NCBI GenBank assembly: GCA_001189495.1
Contig: CP012068.1
Span: 1,674,001-1,738,000, forward strand
Direction: 5' to 3'
From: Eubacterium sulci ATCC 35585
GTDB taxonomy: Bacteria > Bacillota > Clostridia > Peptostreptococcales > Anaerovoracaceae
DNA length: 64,000 bases
Shown: positions 48,405 to 56,691 of the stretch, piece after piece
How the letters are laid out: each line of letters opens with the position of its first letter
Position numbering within the stretch: position 1 is the stretch's first letter
Made by a program: the position numbers and the translations under genes
Notes under the pieces: model-generated
Seen by the model: only the letters and a program-made list of their open reading frames with translations
Databases searched by the model: none
Told to the model about the DNA's origin: nothing

Positions 48405-49220
48405 CTACTCCAACATTTCAGCTATTTTTGCTTTATATAATTCTATTTCTTCTTCATATAGTTTTTGGAGGCGTTTAAACTCCTGTTTCATTTCCTCAAT
48501 TTTAGCACTATCTTTTACGATATCTCTCCTGTTATATGGAAAGCATTTTTTGGTAATGCAAATTTCCTCTTTAATATGCTCTATCAAAGCTTGCAGGCGC
48601 TCTCGCTCCTTCGCCAAATATGCTAGCGCATTGTCCGATTCATCAGGAAGCTCACCATCATCCAACATTTCAGCGATGATTCTAATAGCATTTAGGTCTG
48701 CGTTTTTATATGCCTCAACAGCATTCATAAACAGGTCAATTTCTGCCCTAGATAAGTCAGGATTTAGATCAGGATGAAGAGCTTTTACAATCTTTCTGTA
48801 TAAAGATTTTAGTTTCTTTTTATCCTCACCAGATAGAACTTTACCCTTGCTTCTATCTAAAGCCTCGTTCATAGCCTCTATTTGTATTTCAAGAAAGTCC
48901 TGGTACTCGGCAAATTCCTCATCTAGTTGCTCTTCTATTTCTGAGACATCAGGCTTCTCCTGCCTGTTAAGCTTTGCTTGTATAAGCTCTATTTTTCTCT
49001 TAAGTCTAAGCATCTTGCACTGAGTTTCATATAGCTTATATTCGAGTGCCCCAAGCGCTAGCATATATTGCATTTCTATATTTGGACATATGACAAAGCG
49101 AAGCTCATCATATTCAAAATATAACTTTGATAAATCGGCACGAAGCTCCTCGACCTCTGATTTCAATTCTTCGTACATAGGAAACAATATTATGTTGCTA
49201 GATTGTGATTCGATTTCCAT
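48405..49220 (-). CDS. J-domain (DnaJ-like) coiled-coil protein
   Basis: 271 aa. Long helical and coiled-coil N- and C-terminal parts flank a J-domain core (about residues 130-175) with the HPD motif in KIVKALHPDLNPDLS. Expected to recruit a DnaK-type chaperone. The Zn and Gly/Phe regions of DnaJ are absent. Cotranscribed with the HIRAN gene, suggesting a link between DNA and a chaperone, but this is inference. Confidence 0.85.
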   Translation of the reverse strand: MEIESQSSNIILFPMYEELKSEVEELRADLSKLYFEYDELRFVICPNIEMQYMLALGALEYKLYETQCKMLRLKRKIELIQAKLNRQEKPDVSEIEEQLDEEFAEYQDFLEIQIEAMNEALDRSKGKVLSGEDKKKLKSLYRKIVKALHPDLNPDLSRAEIDLFMNAVEAYKNADLNAIRIIAEMLDDGELPDESDNALAYLAKERERLQALIEHIKEEICITKKCFPYNRRDIVKDSAKIEEMKQEFKRLQKLYEEEIELYKAKIAEMLE

Positions 49221-49256
49221 ACTATAATCCTCTATATCAAAATGAATTTTACCTAT

Positions 49257-49652
49257 TTATCTCCATCCTCCCGGCAACTTTATAAGTCCAAAGGTCAAAG
49301 CCTCTACAAGCCAGTCAAAAACAGGATATAAACTTCTATCTGAATAGAACCAAATTACATAAAACCATACAAGATGTAATATGCCTGTAACTATGCATAT
49401 TGCTACGACAAGCTTATTCTTTTTTACAAAGAAAATTCCTATTATCAATACCCAAAGAGAAATGCAATAGGGTATAAAGCTGGTCACTGTGTCATATAAA
49501 TTCATCTTCTCGTTATCTATCGTGTTGTTCATGTATAGGTCCCAGAAATACAATTGATACAAAATCTGCCCTATCAAAAACAGCGCTACTGCTGAAACTA
49601 TCAAAAAGTAAAATATTGACCTCATGTTAAGATACTTTTTCTTCGATTTCAT
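49257..49652 (-). CDS. small four-helix membrane protein (tandem paralogue A)
   Basis: 131 aa, four predicted membrane spans. Begins with KKKYLNMRSIFY, closely like the next gene, and shares FIPYCISLWVLIIGI. Function unknown. Tandem copy of the 49700-50080 gene, 47 bp apart. Confidence 0.75.
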   Translation of the reverse strand: MKSKKKYLNMRSIFYFLIVSAVALFLIGQILYQLYFWDLYMNNTIDNEKMNLYDTVTSFIPYCISLWVLIIGIFFVKKNKLVVAICIVTGILHLVWFYVIWFYSDRSLYPVFDWLVEALTFGLIKLPGGWR

Positions 49653-49699
49653 ACTTTACACCCTAATCCTTACATTTTTACAGCGCAGCTTTTTCTCGT

Positions 49700-50080
49700 C
49701 TAATACGGATAAAAATATCCTGAAAGTCCAAAAGTCAAAACAGCCATGCACCAGAATACAAACTGTGAAAAATTCTCCATTAGGTTAACAACAAGCCAAT
49801 AAATTACTATCGCATGAACGATTATGTAGAAAAAACATATCGAGATAGCAAGCTTACTAGTTCTCAAAAATGAAATACCTATTATAATTAACCAAAAAGA
49901 AAGGCAGTATGGTATAAAAAGACCTATATAGTCAAGATCTATTCTTCCACCACTTGCCTCATAGCTCTGATACATACCACTTTGACTAATAACGAAGCTC
50001 AAAATAGGTAGTGCAACGGTCATAATAGCAGCTAAATAGTATATCGACCTCAAATTCAGGTACTTGCTTTTTTGTTTCAT
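49700..50080 (-). CDS. small four-helix membrane protein (tandem paralogue B)
   Basis: 126 aa, four membrane spans, starting KSKYLNLRSIYYL. About one third identical by eye to its downstream neighbour with the same C-terminal ALTFGL element, so the pair arose by duplication. Function unknown; both lie upstream of the J-domain gene on the same strand. Confidence 0.75.
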   Translation of the reverse strand: MKQKSKYLNLRSIYYLAAIMTVALPILSFVISQSGMYQSYEASGGRIDLDYIGLFIPYCLSFWLIIIGISFLRTSKLAISICFFYIIVHAIVIYWLVVNLMENFSQFVFWCMAVLTFGLSGYFYPY

Positions 50081-50152
50081 ACTCTGTTCCCATCCTCGTT
50101 AAATTCCTATACATCGATTCTATATGAAAATTTTTACTTTTTCAATAGTACA

Positions 50153-50184
50153 ACAAAAATGGACAGCTCTTAGACTGTCCATTT
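50153..50184 (-). terminator. terminator of the cupin-ferredoxin operon
   Basis: Arms ATGGACAG and CTGTCCAT followed on the minus strand by TTTTTG. Confidence 0.85.
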
Positions 50185-50246
50185 CGTATAGATTTCACCT
50201 TTTATTGAATTGTATTGATACTTTGGTTTAAATAGCTTTTGGATGC

Positions 50247-50819
50247 TTACTTTTTCGCAATCGTATACTGAAAAGTATCGCCCTCTGTCAAAGCATAATC
50301 GCTAGCCTCGAGCATTCCGTCCATTACAGCTTTGCGGATTGCGTAATACTTTGATGTATCTCCGCCGTTCCAGTACTGCGCGTGAATGTCCTGAGACATC
50401 TTCCATGTCAGCGAATTCTCACCCTGAGCCACAACCGAGTTTACGTGATCGCATGGCATTCCGTTTACAAAGAAGTCCTCAAAATACTTGTAGATTCCTT
50501 CAGCGTCAGCCTTTGCATCTACTGCGTTGCTCTTTCCGAAGTCAAAAGCAAGTGCTTTGACCTCATCAAAATTATCACCTAGCAAAGCAATTAACGATGC
50601 GTAGCGCATCTCTGCATCTGTAATCTGTGACTGGAGCCATCCGTGGATGTTGCTTTCATCGATTACAGACTCTAGTGCAGGAAGCTCCTTTGTGTACTCA
50701 GAAGCGTTTGAAATCCAGCCATTCTTTGACGCCTCAGCAGCGATTGCTGCAGTGAGCTTTTCCTGATTGTTGATTTTGTTATATAGCCAATAGTGAATTG
50801 GCCCCAAAAACATACTCAT
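50247..50819 (-). CDS. uncharacterised protein of the cupin-ferredoxin operon
   Basis: 190 aa, soluble, mostly helical. N-terminus MSMFLGPIHYWLYNKI, with a later FFVNGMPCDHVN segment bearing Cys and His that could bind metal. I have no family name. It is the last gene of the operon cupin, ferredoxin, this gene, so a redox or nitrosative-stress role is possible. AGAGGATGATAT precedes the ATG. Confidence 0.7.
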   Translation of the reverse strand: MSMFLGPIHYWLYNKINNQEKLTAAIAAEASKNGWISNASEYTKELPALESVIDESNIHGWLQSQITDAEMRYASLIALLGDNFDEVKALAFDFGKSNAVDAKADAEGIYKYFEDFFVNGMPCDHVNSVVAQGENSLTWKMSQDIHAQYWNGGDTSKYYAIRKAVMDGMLEASDYALTEGDTFQYTIAKK

Positions 50820-50859
50820 ATATCATCCTCTTTCTATTTTTATTAGCCGGCCCGTCGAT

Positions 50860-51045
50860 TTATGCCTCTTCGATTGCGCCGACAGGACATCCGTCCATTG
50901 CCTCTGCTGCAGTGTCTAGAGCATCATCAGGTACGTCAGCTTCGATAGCTACTGCGATACCCTCGTCGTTCATTGAAAATACTTCTGGACATGTTCCAGC
51001 ACAGAATCCGCATCCGATGCAGCTGTCATTTACAACATATTTCAT
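50860..51045 (-). CDS. ferredoxin, single-cluster type
   Basis: 61 aa. The cluster motif C9-x2-C12-x2-C15 with a further C19, and the distal Cys in MDGCPVGAI, fit a single [4Fe-4S] ferredoxin with one spare Cys (C19) left from the two-cluster type. Small acidic electron carrier; second gene of the operon with the cupin. Confidence 0.9.
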   Translation of the reverse strand: MKYVVNDSCIGCGFCAGTCPEVFSMNDEGIAVAIEADVPDDALDTAAEAMDGCPVGAIEEA

Positions 51046-51077
51046 TTTGATTTCCCTACTTTCTATTTATACTTAGA

Positions 51078-51731
51078 TTACTCTAGCGTTAGCAAGAGTG
51101 CCATTTTGAACTTTTCTGTTGCCTTAACAAAGTGAGCTCCGCCCTTAGCAAAGTGGAATTCTTCACCCGCTTTGATTGTGTGCTCTGTTCCCTCGTAGCC
51201 TATAACACCTTCTCCATCTAGTGCGAAGATGAGCGCTTCTCCAGGCGCTGCATGCTCTGAGAGACCCGTTCCTTTGTCGAAAGACATGATGATAAACTTC
51301 ATCTTGTCATTGTGAGCTATATCCATGTTTATTACTTTACCCTCTTGGTAAGGGATTAAATCGGCTAGCTTAAAAACTTCACCTGCTTTGATTGCACTGT
51401 TCATATTATCCTCCTTTGAAATAGATATTTCTGTATATATCGCGCCCTCTTCGGTACGCATCCCAATAGGTTTATCCGTCTGTGTTAGAACTGCTTCGCC
51501 TGCACAAAGTGCTCTTTGATATCCGTCTGTGCCGTAAACCTCGAGGCTTCCTTCCTCGACGATTATCAGCTTGTGATACGGAAATATCTCAGCGCTTATG
51601 TCTGTCTCAGGTGCCATGGAGAAGTAAATTATGTAATTTTCTCCATCAAAGATTGACTTTGATACCGTGCACCCTGGGATGTAGGCGTTTTCCTTTGCTA
51701 TTGAAAAGACCTTTCCGACAACTTCCTTCAT
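51078..51731 (-). CDS. double-cupin protein
   Basis: 217 aa with two cupin barrels (about residues 35-95 and 140-215). In the second, GLSEHAAPGEALIFALDGEG carries the His and Glu ligands and HFAKGGAHFVKA the second His. In the first, ligand residues are less clear (HKLIIVEEGSLEVYG). Binding of a small ligand or metal is likely, but no enzymatic role is evident. The start at 51731 has AAGGGG. First gene of the operon controlled from a Crp-type site. Confidence 0.85.
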   Translation of the reverse strand: MKEVVGKVFSIAKENAYIPGCTVSKSIFDGENYIIYFSMAPETDISAEIFPYHKLIIVEEGSLEVYGTDGYQRALCAGEAVLTQTDKPIGMRTEEGAIYTEISISKEDNMNSAIKAGEVFKLADLIPYQEGKVINMDIAHNDKMKFIIMSFDKGTGLSEHAAPGEALIFALDGEGVIGYEGTEHTIKAGEEFHFAKGGAHFVKATEKFKMALLLTLE

Positions 51732-51756
51732 AGGCATTCCCCTTTCTAACAGTTCT

Positions 51757-51998
51757 TTCTTGACTTTTCACTTGTATTATATTACTGTAATACCTATATT
51801 TATGTTGTTTAAACAACAAAAATGAGATTTTATGAATTATTTTTCCGTCAAAGACAGCTCTCTTTAATGGAATACGAGAAGACGAGATTGAACATTTGAT
51901 ATCCTGCTTAAACGTCAGTAGAAAGACGTATACAAAGAGTGAAGTAATTTGCCATGCCGGCAATAGAGTACACGAGATAGGGCTCGTCCTCTCAGAGA
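51757..51998 (+). pseudogene. decayed copy 1 of the Crp/Fnr regulator gene (5' part)
   Basis: The DNA resembles the promoter and first about 80 codons of the intact gene at 57743 on the same strand. The ATG at 51832 is followed after 11 codons by TAA because of a 2-base length change near AATTATTTTTCC; similarity ends near 51998. The promoter part is under pressure because it serves the divergent cupin operon. Confidence 0.85.
51776..51818 (-). promoter_or_regulatory. class II Crp/Fnr-type promoter of the cupin-ferredoxin operon
   Basis: On the minus strand, -10 TATAAT at 51776-51781 lacks a -35 box. TGTTGTTTAAACAACA (51803-51818), a perfect 16-bp palindrome, is centred about 41.5 bp upstream of the predicted start (about 51769), the classical class II activator position. 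Confidence 0.65.
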
Positions 51999-52053
51999 GC
52001 GTTTCGTCAAGTACCTTTTTTGATTTATTGATGCTTGTATTTTGAAAATTGAG

Positions 52054-52090
52054 TAACAAAAAACAGTAAACCTTTTTTGATTTACTGTTG
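52054..52090 (-). terminator. terminator of the FAD oxidoreductase gene
   Basis: Arms AACAGTAAA and TTTACTGTT followed on the minus strand by TTTTTTG. Confidence 0.75.
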
Positions 52091-52125
52091 CTAAAACTAT
52101 TATATTCAATTACACAAACTACGCT

Positions 52126-53607
52126 TTATCTACTAGATTTCATAATATCTATAGCAAACTTTCCACTTGCTGCAGCAATAGGAAGTCCTCCACTAGTTTG
52201 AATCCATTGACTGGCAAGGTATAAATTATTTAAACCTTTAATAGTGCTCTTAACATACTTGTTTTTATATCCTTTCTGTGGATTAAAACTCATGTAACCC
52301 CCTTTATATGCATTACACCAAGTTGTAAATGTAACTGGAGAATATGTTCCAAGTACGATGAGTTTCCCTTCAAGCTGTGGATACTTTTTTTCAATTCTTA
52401 ATCTCAAGTCATCTGCAAGACGCTGTTTTTCTTGATTGTATAAGCTAATATTATTTTTTAGTCCAGACCAATAGGCATAATTTTCATCATTTTGTAAAAT
52501 ATTACATTGAATGACTCTCTTTTCCATTGGAAATAGTGTCTCATCATAATCAAAAACTCGCATTCCACAAAAATTATGTGTTTCCCCTGCAACATCATAT
52601 TCATCACAAGGGAAAATAATGCTTCCTTTAGGTAATTTCAAATCTTTCTCAGTAGCTATTCCAAATGCAACCTGATAACATGTATTAGAAACATAGCCCT
52701 GTGGATTATCATACATGTACCTAAGATTTTTATCTAAATATTTTTCATCAATTAAGTCATAGAAAAGATAATGTGGGTCTGCACACCAAATATAGTTATC
52801 TGATTTGATTACCTCTCCATTATTACCTAGAATACTAACAACTTGACTATCTACAATATTTATTTTTACAATATTAATACCTAGATGCAACTTCCCACCT
52901 AAGGATTCAAATTTAGCAAGCATTCTACCAACCAAGCCAACAGAACCTCCTTCTGGTATAGCTGCTGTGTTGCTTGTAAAAAAAGCATATGATGCAACAA
53001 AGGAAAGAGCGTTAAAATTGCTATTAAAGTAATTTTTAAACATTGCTCTAATGTAATGATTCTTAAAGCGATTGACAAACTCCTCCATCGGCTGTTTTCC
53101 ATATTCCTTTATAGCCTTATTAGCATCTTTCATGCTCATTCCTAGTTTAATAAACTGTATTAAATTCATATGAGCAATTGAAATATCACATGGTGGCTTT
53201 ATACACTCTAAGGTTTTAACACAGTCAAAAAACAAATTTAATTCTTTGGTATCTTCTGGAGCAAGCTCTAAAAACTCTTTTCTTGCTTTCTCTAAATTTC
53301 TCCACAAATGTAGTGTTATTCCATCCATATTCATACAATAAAAATATGGCTCACGATAGATCTTCAAACTATCAGAAATAACTCCTAGATTTTCCCACAT
53401 TTTATATAGTTGTTCATCCTTATTGCATCCAACAAGAAAATTTATACAATTATCTATATGATATCCTTGCCTATTCCACCCTGTACACTCACCTCCAGGC
53501 ATTTTGTTTTTTTCATATATTTCTACTGAATATCCAGCCTGCAATGCATATATTCCAGCACTCAACCCCGAAACACCTGCTCCAATAATTACTACTTTTT
53601 TACCCAT
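52126..53607 (-). CDS. FAD-dependent phytoene desaturase-like oxidoreductase
   Basis: 493 aa. N-terminal dinucleotide-binding loop GAGVSGLSAGIYALQAGY with a downstream Glu (VEIYEKN), then the MPGGECTGW segment typical of carotenoid/phytoene desaturase-like flavoproteins; the C-terminal WIQTSGGLPIAAASGKFA completes the FAD fold. The substrate is unknown; no isoprenoid genes are nearby. AAGGAGAAG precedes the ATG. AT-rich codon use compared with the core genes suggests recent acquisition. Confidence 0.85.
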   Translation of the reverse strand: MGKKVVIIGAGVSGLSAGIYALQAGYSVEIYEKNKMPGGECTGWNRQGYHIDNCINFLVGCNKDEQLYKMWENLGVISDSLKIYREPYFYCMNMDGITLHLWRNLEKARKEFLELAPEDTKELNLFFDCVKTLECIKPPCDISIAHMNLIQFIKLGMSMKDANKAIKEYGKQPMEEFVNRFKNHYIRAMFKNYFNSNFNALSFVASYAFFTSNTAAIPEGGSVGLVGRMLAKFESLGGKLHLGINIVKINIVDSQVVSILGNNGEVIKSDNYIWCADPHYLFYDLIDEKYLDKNLRYMYDNPQGYVSNTCYQVAFGIATEKDLKLPKGSIIFPCDEYDVAGETHNFCGMRVFDYDETLFPMEKRVIQCNILQNDENYAYWSGLKNNISLYNQEKQRLADDLRLRIEKKYPQLEGKLIVLGTYSPVTFTTWCNAYKGGYMSFNPQKGYKNKYVKSTIKGLNNLYLASQWIQTSGGLPIAAASGKFAIDIMKSSR

Positions 53608-53773
53608 ACCGTCTCAACTTCTCCTTCTTCTACAAAAAATAAAATTTCTTCACTGCTTAAATGAAGGATTTTCTCTATTTCGCTTTTTATCTATGTTCTA
53701 TGCTTTCAGTAGACTATTTCATGCCACTCTCTGATTGTAGGAAATCTTTACAAGAGAGGTTACATCTACTACG

Positions 53774-54001
53774 CTACTTCGTTGCTCGTACAAGCAGTGT
53801 TACGCATTCTCCGGTTTGCTGTCTCCAATCACCACTATGCTCAACAATCTTACCATCAATAATTTTATCACTATTTATACCTGTTATTTCTATAACTTTG
53901 TTTGTGGGTGTTATTCATATAAGCTCACCTTCGTGAGTTCCACTCATAATAAATTCTGATATTACATAACCTTTATCTTCATATTGTTTACTTGAAGCCA
54001 T
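53774..54001 (-). pseudogene. SnoaL-like/ester cyclase remnant with an in-frame stop
   Basis: From the ATG at 54001 (GGAGG upstream) the frame reads 28 codons ending GTHEGELI, then TGA at 53915-53917, then 46 codons with ITPTNKVIEITGI and DGKIVEHSGDW, ending in TAG. This is the C-terminal half of a SnoaL-type protein (GTHxGE, PPTxK, GKIxEHW pattern). The N-terminal half is missing and the stop breaks the frame. The stretch 53608-53773 shows only a short further open fragment. Confidence 0.75.
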
Positions 54002-54033
54002 ACCCACACCTCCAAAAATTTAAGATTTAAATA

Positions 54034-54468
54034 TCAAACATATACTTCCAAATTTTCAAAGGCTCTTTTAACCATCTCTTCATAAGACTTGTTATCAAAT
54101 CCCAACTTAGATTTTGCCATCTTCATCTTGATGATATCCGAAAGCTGTAAAAGATAGTCGTTATACAATTTAATAAACTTACTTACGTTTTCTTTCTCAT
54201 TGGAATTCCACTCATTAGAGCTGAAATGAACATATACAATAAACTTCTTAGTTTTAGAATAATATCTTACCTGATAAATTCCAGACTCAGGATAATATTT
54301 CGATACATTTCCGCTAAAACAAACGCAAATATCCATCTTCTGCAGTGCCTCTATCTCAATGCTTTCAAAAGAAGCTTTCAATTCTTTTCTTACTGTTCTT
54401 GCAGCAGATAATATATTATCTAACACATTATCCATTCCTCCAACAATAACATTCATATTGACTTTCAT
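54034..54468 (-). CDS. hypothetical protein
   Basis: 144 aa, soluble, mixed alpha/beta, with a clear central strand-rich part (KMDICVCFSGNVSKYY) and a long C-terminal helix region. GAGGGAAAAT precedes the ATG. Size and neighbourhood (gene fragments, IS element) resemble immunity or accessory genes, but I recognise no family. Confidence 0.6.
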   Translation of the reverse strand: MKVNMNVIVGGMDNVLDNILSAARTVRKELKASFESIEIEALQKMDICVCFSGNVSKYYPESGIYQVRYYSKTKKFIVYVHFSSNEWNSNEKENVSKFIKLYNDYLLQLSDIIKMKMAKSKLGFDNKSYEEMVKRAFENLEVYV

Positions 54469-54587
54469 ATTTTCCCTCGACTTATCGGCTTTAAAATTAA
54501 ATTTCCACCAAAATTTGTTGATGGTATTATAGCATATTCGTATAAGGTTTCATATCTTTGATTACTACTTCTTCTCTCATTATTTGT

Positions 54588-54791
54588 TTCTAACATCTGC
54601 CTTGACTTTTCACTCTAATTACATTACCGTAGTACCTATATTACGTTGTTAAAACAACAAAAGGAGATTTCATGAACTATTCATTTCTATCAAATTCAGC
54701 TCTCTTTAATGGAATACAAGAAGATGAAATTATAGATAAGCAAATAAGAAATATTCGCTCGTTCCTATTATTTTCGTTCAAGAGTCACTGA
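54588..54791 (+). pseudogene. truncated copy 2 of the Crp/Fnr regulator gene
   Basis: About 150 bp including promoter, leader and the first 20 codons are roughly 94% identical by eye to the intact gene (57656 onwards). Similarity ends abruptly after GATGAAATTA; the frame continues into unrelated sequence and stops at 54791. The homology starts with TTTCTAA, as in copy 3. Residues kept: MNYSFLSNSALFNGIQEDEI. Confidence 0.88.
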
Positions 54792-54806
54792 TAGCTTATA
54801 GATAAT

Positions 54807-54846
54807 AAAAATAATGGCGTGGTAACTATAGTCCGCCATTATCTTA
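54807..54846 (-). terminator. terminator of the XRE/membrane-protein operon
   Basis: Arms ATAATGGCG and CGCCATTAT followed on the minus strand by TTTTTATTATC. The region 54847-54953 has nothing else visible. Confidence 0.7.
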
Positions 54847-54953
54847 TCGTTCAACATCTTGATTTAATGTCAGCTACTATCTACCGTTTCTTTTTTAAAG
54901 TACTGCATAAAATCCTGTGTATTTATCTAACTTTCATATAAAGTGATTCTGTT

Positions 54954-55150
54954 TTAATTATCATCATCTTTACTATTTTTTCTTTTTATTCCTATAACGA
55001 TTAATGAAATAATCACGGCGACAGCAGGTATAATTATAATAATTCTTGTTAAATTCCTATCTGACACAATCTGTGTTAATGGTTGCCCGAAAAATTTTGT
55101 TATTGCTATCACAAGCGCTATAGAAAAAAATATTGCTATAATCAAAAAAG
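54954..55150 (-). pseudogene. 3' part of a small membrane-protein gene split by the IS element
   Basis: About 65 codons: two membrane spans (IAIFFSIALVIAITKFF and IIIIIPAVAVIISLIVIGI) and a KRKNSKDDDN tail. Removing the IS and one AAG repeat joins it in frame to the 5' part at 56692-56944, giving a 148-aa protein. The joined sequence resembles DUF6773-type proteins that accompany small XRE regulators. Confidence 0.85.
55148..55150. repeat. left 3-bp target duplication of the IS element
   Basis: AAG directly before the left end; repeated at 56692-56694 after the right end. Confidence 0.75.
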
Positions 55151-55214
55151 TGATGTGACCCCAAAAAGTTAGACTTTTATTGCGTAACAGATTCTAATAT
55201 CTGTTACGCATTTT

Positions 55215-56033
55215 TTATGCAGCTAAGAGACTTTGCCTGTATTGTACAGGACTCATCCATCCTAGTTTTTCTTTTATTCTTTGCTCGTTGTAATACTTAA
55301 TGTATCGTTTTATTTCTAACTTTAATTCTTCATAACTATAATAAACAACACCATAATAGATTTCTTGCTTAAGGAGACCAAAGAAGTTTTCCATAACAGA
55401 GTTGTCACGACAGTTTCCTTTGCGTGACATACTTTGGAAAATTCTTTCTTCATTAAGACGATGCGAGTATGCCTTCATCTGATATGCCCAACCTTGATCA
55501 GAGTGGAATGTTCTTCGATATGGGCAATCAGAAGTTATTGCAATTGCATGTTCCAAGGCATCCATGATGTTCTTAGCTGAAGGATGTTTATCAATTCCAT
55601 AACTTAGGATTTCTCCATTGCACATATCCATAAATGGATCCAAGTAAAGTTTATGCATTGTCATATGTCCTTTAGAATCTACTTCATAGTACTTAAACTC
55701 TGTAGTATCTGTTGTAATCTTCTGATGTGGGATATGTGTGTTAAACCGTCTCTTTATTCGATTAGGAGCAACAGTTCCGACTTTTCCCTTGTAAGAACTG
55801 TATTTCCGACTTTTGCGAGTGAACGATGTAACCTGTAAACCTAGCTTCTGCATTATACGTTGTACTTTCTTTTTATTAATGCTATAGCCTTGATTTCTTA
55901 ATTCTGCTAACATTCGACGATATCCATAATCCTTATTAAGTTCTCGAATCTCAAGTATCTTTTCCTCGATTTCTTTGTCAGGATTTTCTCTATTAATTCT
56001 TTTTTGCCAATACATATATGTTGCCTTAGGCAT
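55215..56033 (-). CDS. IS3-family transposase OrfB (DDE integrase core)
   Basis: 272 aa. DDE triad D109 (TTDTTEF), D179 (FHSDQGW) and E215 (SVMENFFG) with 35 residues between D and E, as expected. HTH_21-like N-terminus (KDYGYRRMLAELRNQGY). It lies in a different frame from orfA; a GCAAAAATGAG run near 56091-56101 could allow a -1 frameshift to make OrfAB, and OrfB frame is open back to that point. Confidence 0.95.
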   Translation of the reverse strand: MPKATYMYWQKRINRENPDKEIEEKILEIRELNKDYGYRRMLAELRNQGYSINKKKVQRIMQKLGLQVTSFTRKSRKYSSYKGKVGTVAPNRIKRRFNTHIPHQKITTDTTEFKYYEVDSKGHMTMHKLYLDPFMDMCNGEILSYGIDKHPSAKNIMDALEHAIAITSDCPYRRTFHSDQGWAYQMKAYSHRLNEERIFQSMSRKGNCRDNSVMENFFGLLKQEIYYGVVYYSYEELKLEIKRYIKYYNEQRIKEKLGWMSPVQYRQSLLAA

Positions 56034-56056
56034 GCCTATATAAGAGAGAAGGTCTT

Positions 56057-56635
56057 TTAGTTTGAATTCTCCTCGGAGGCTGTTGATGACGAGTGCCGTT
56101 CTCTCATTTTTGCCTCGTCCTCTAAACGCAACCTCCTCAGTTCTTTTAAAAAGGCATTCTCAATTCTTAGCTTAAGCAGTTCATCCTCTAGTTCTTTTAC
56201 GTGTTCGGCACTGGTGTCGATAACGCTGTTTTCTTGAATTATTGGTTTATTATCTATCTTAGGTTTATCCAATGTTTTCTTTCGACCTTTCTTGCGAGGT
56301 CTCAAAGCATCAGGACCGGCAGCACGAAATCGGTTAACCCAGTTCACAATCATACTTGGATTGCTTATCCCTTCTCGAATCGCCAAGTCTTGATATGAAA
56401 TCTCACTTGATAGATATAACTCTACAACAGAAATCTTCTTTTTGAAAGAGTATTTTATTTGATTACGAGAACGCCTTAATCCTTCATCACCGAACGCACT
56501 ATATGCATTAATCCATTTGCGTAACTGTGAGTTAGAACCAAGTCCATATTTTTTAGAAAGATATTGCGTTCCCCCTTTGCCATCCAAATATTCTAAAACA
56601 ACTTTCTTCTTGAATTCAAAACTATGTTTTGCCAT
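56057..56635 (-). CDS. IS3-family OrfA (helix-turn-helix protein)
   Basis: 192 aa with two helix-turn-helix units (about residues 10-50 and 65-110) and a C-terminal leucine-rich coiled coil (VKELEDELLKLRIENAFLKE) for multimerisation. Binds the IS ends. Overlaps the frame of orfB through a possible -1 slip. Confidence 0.93.
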   Translation of the reverse strand: MAKHSFEFKKKVVLEYLDGKGGTQYLSKKYGLGSNSQLRKWINAYSAFGDEGLRRSRNQIKYSFKKKISVVELYLSSEISYQDLAIREGISNPSMIVNWVNRFRAAGPDALRPRKKGRKKTLDKPKIDNKPIIQENSVIDTSAEHVKELEDELLKLRIENAFLKELRRLRLEDEAKMRERHSSSTASEENSN

Positions 56636-56691
56636 AAAAATACCGACCTCCTAATCGTTAGATTTTGGTCTAACTTTTTGGGGTCGGTACA

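Larger units (their letters stand above)
55151..56691 (-). mobile_element. IS3-family (IS150-like) insertion sequence
   Basis: 1541 bp. Imperfect terminal inverted repeats share the perfect 18-base core GACCCCAAAAAGTTAGAC; both ends begin with TG. The element is flanked by the 3-bp duplication AAG. It carries orfA (HTH) and orfB (DDE) on the minus strand. The insertion lies inside a small membrane-protein gene. Confidence 0.95.

Noticed and set aside
51646-52059. 137-aa minus-strand ORF across the cupin promoter
   Set aside because: Overlaps the cupin gene, its promoter and the Crp/Fnr remnant in another frame; a shadow of those.
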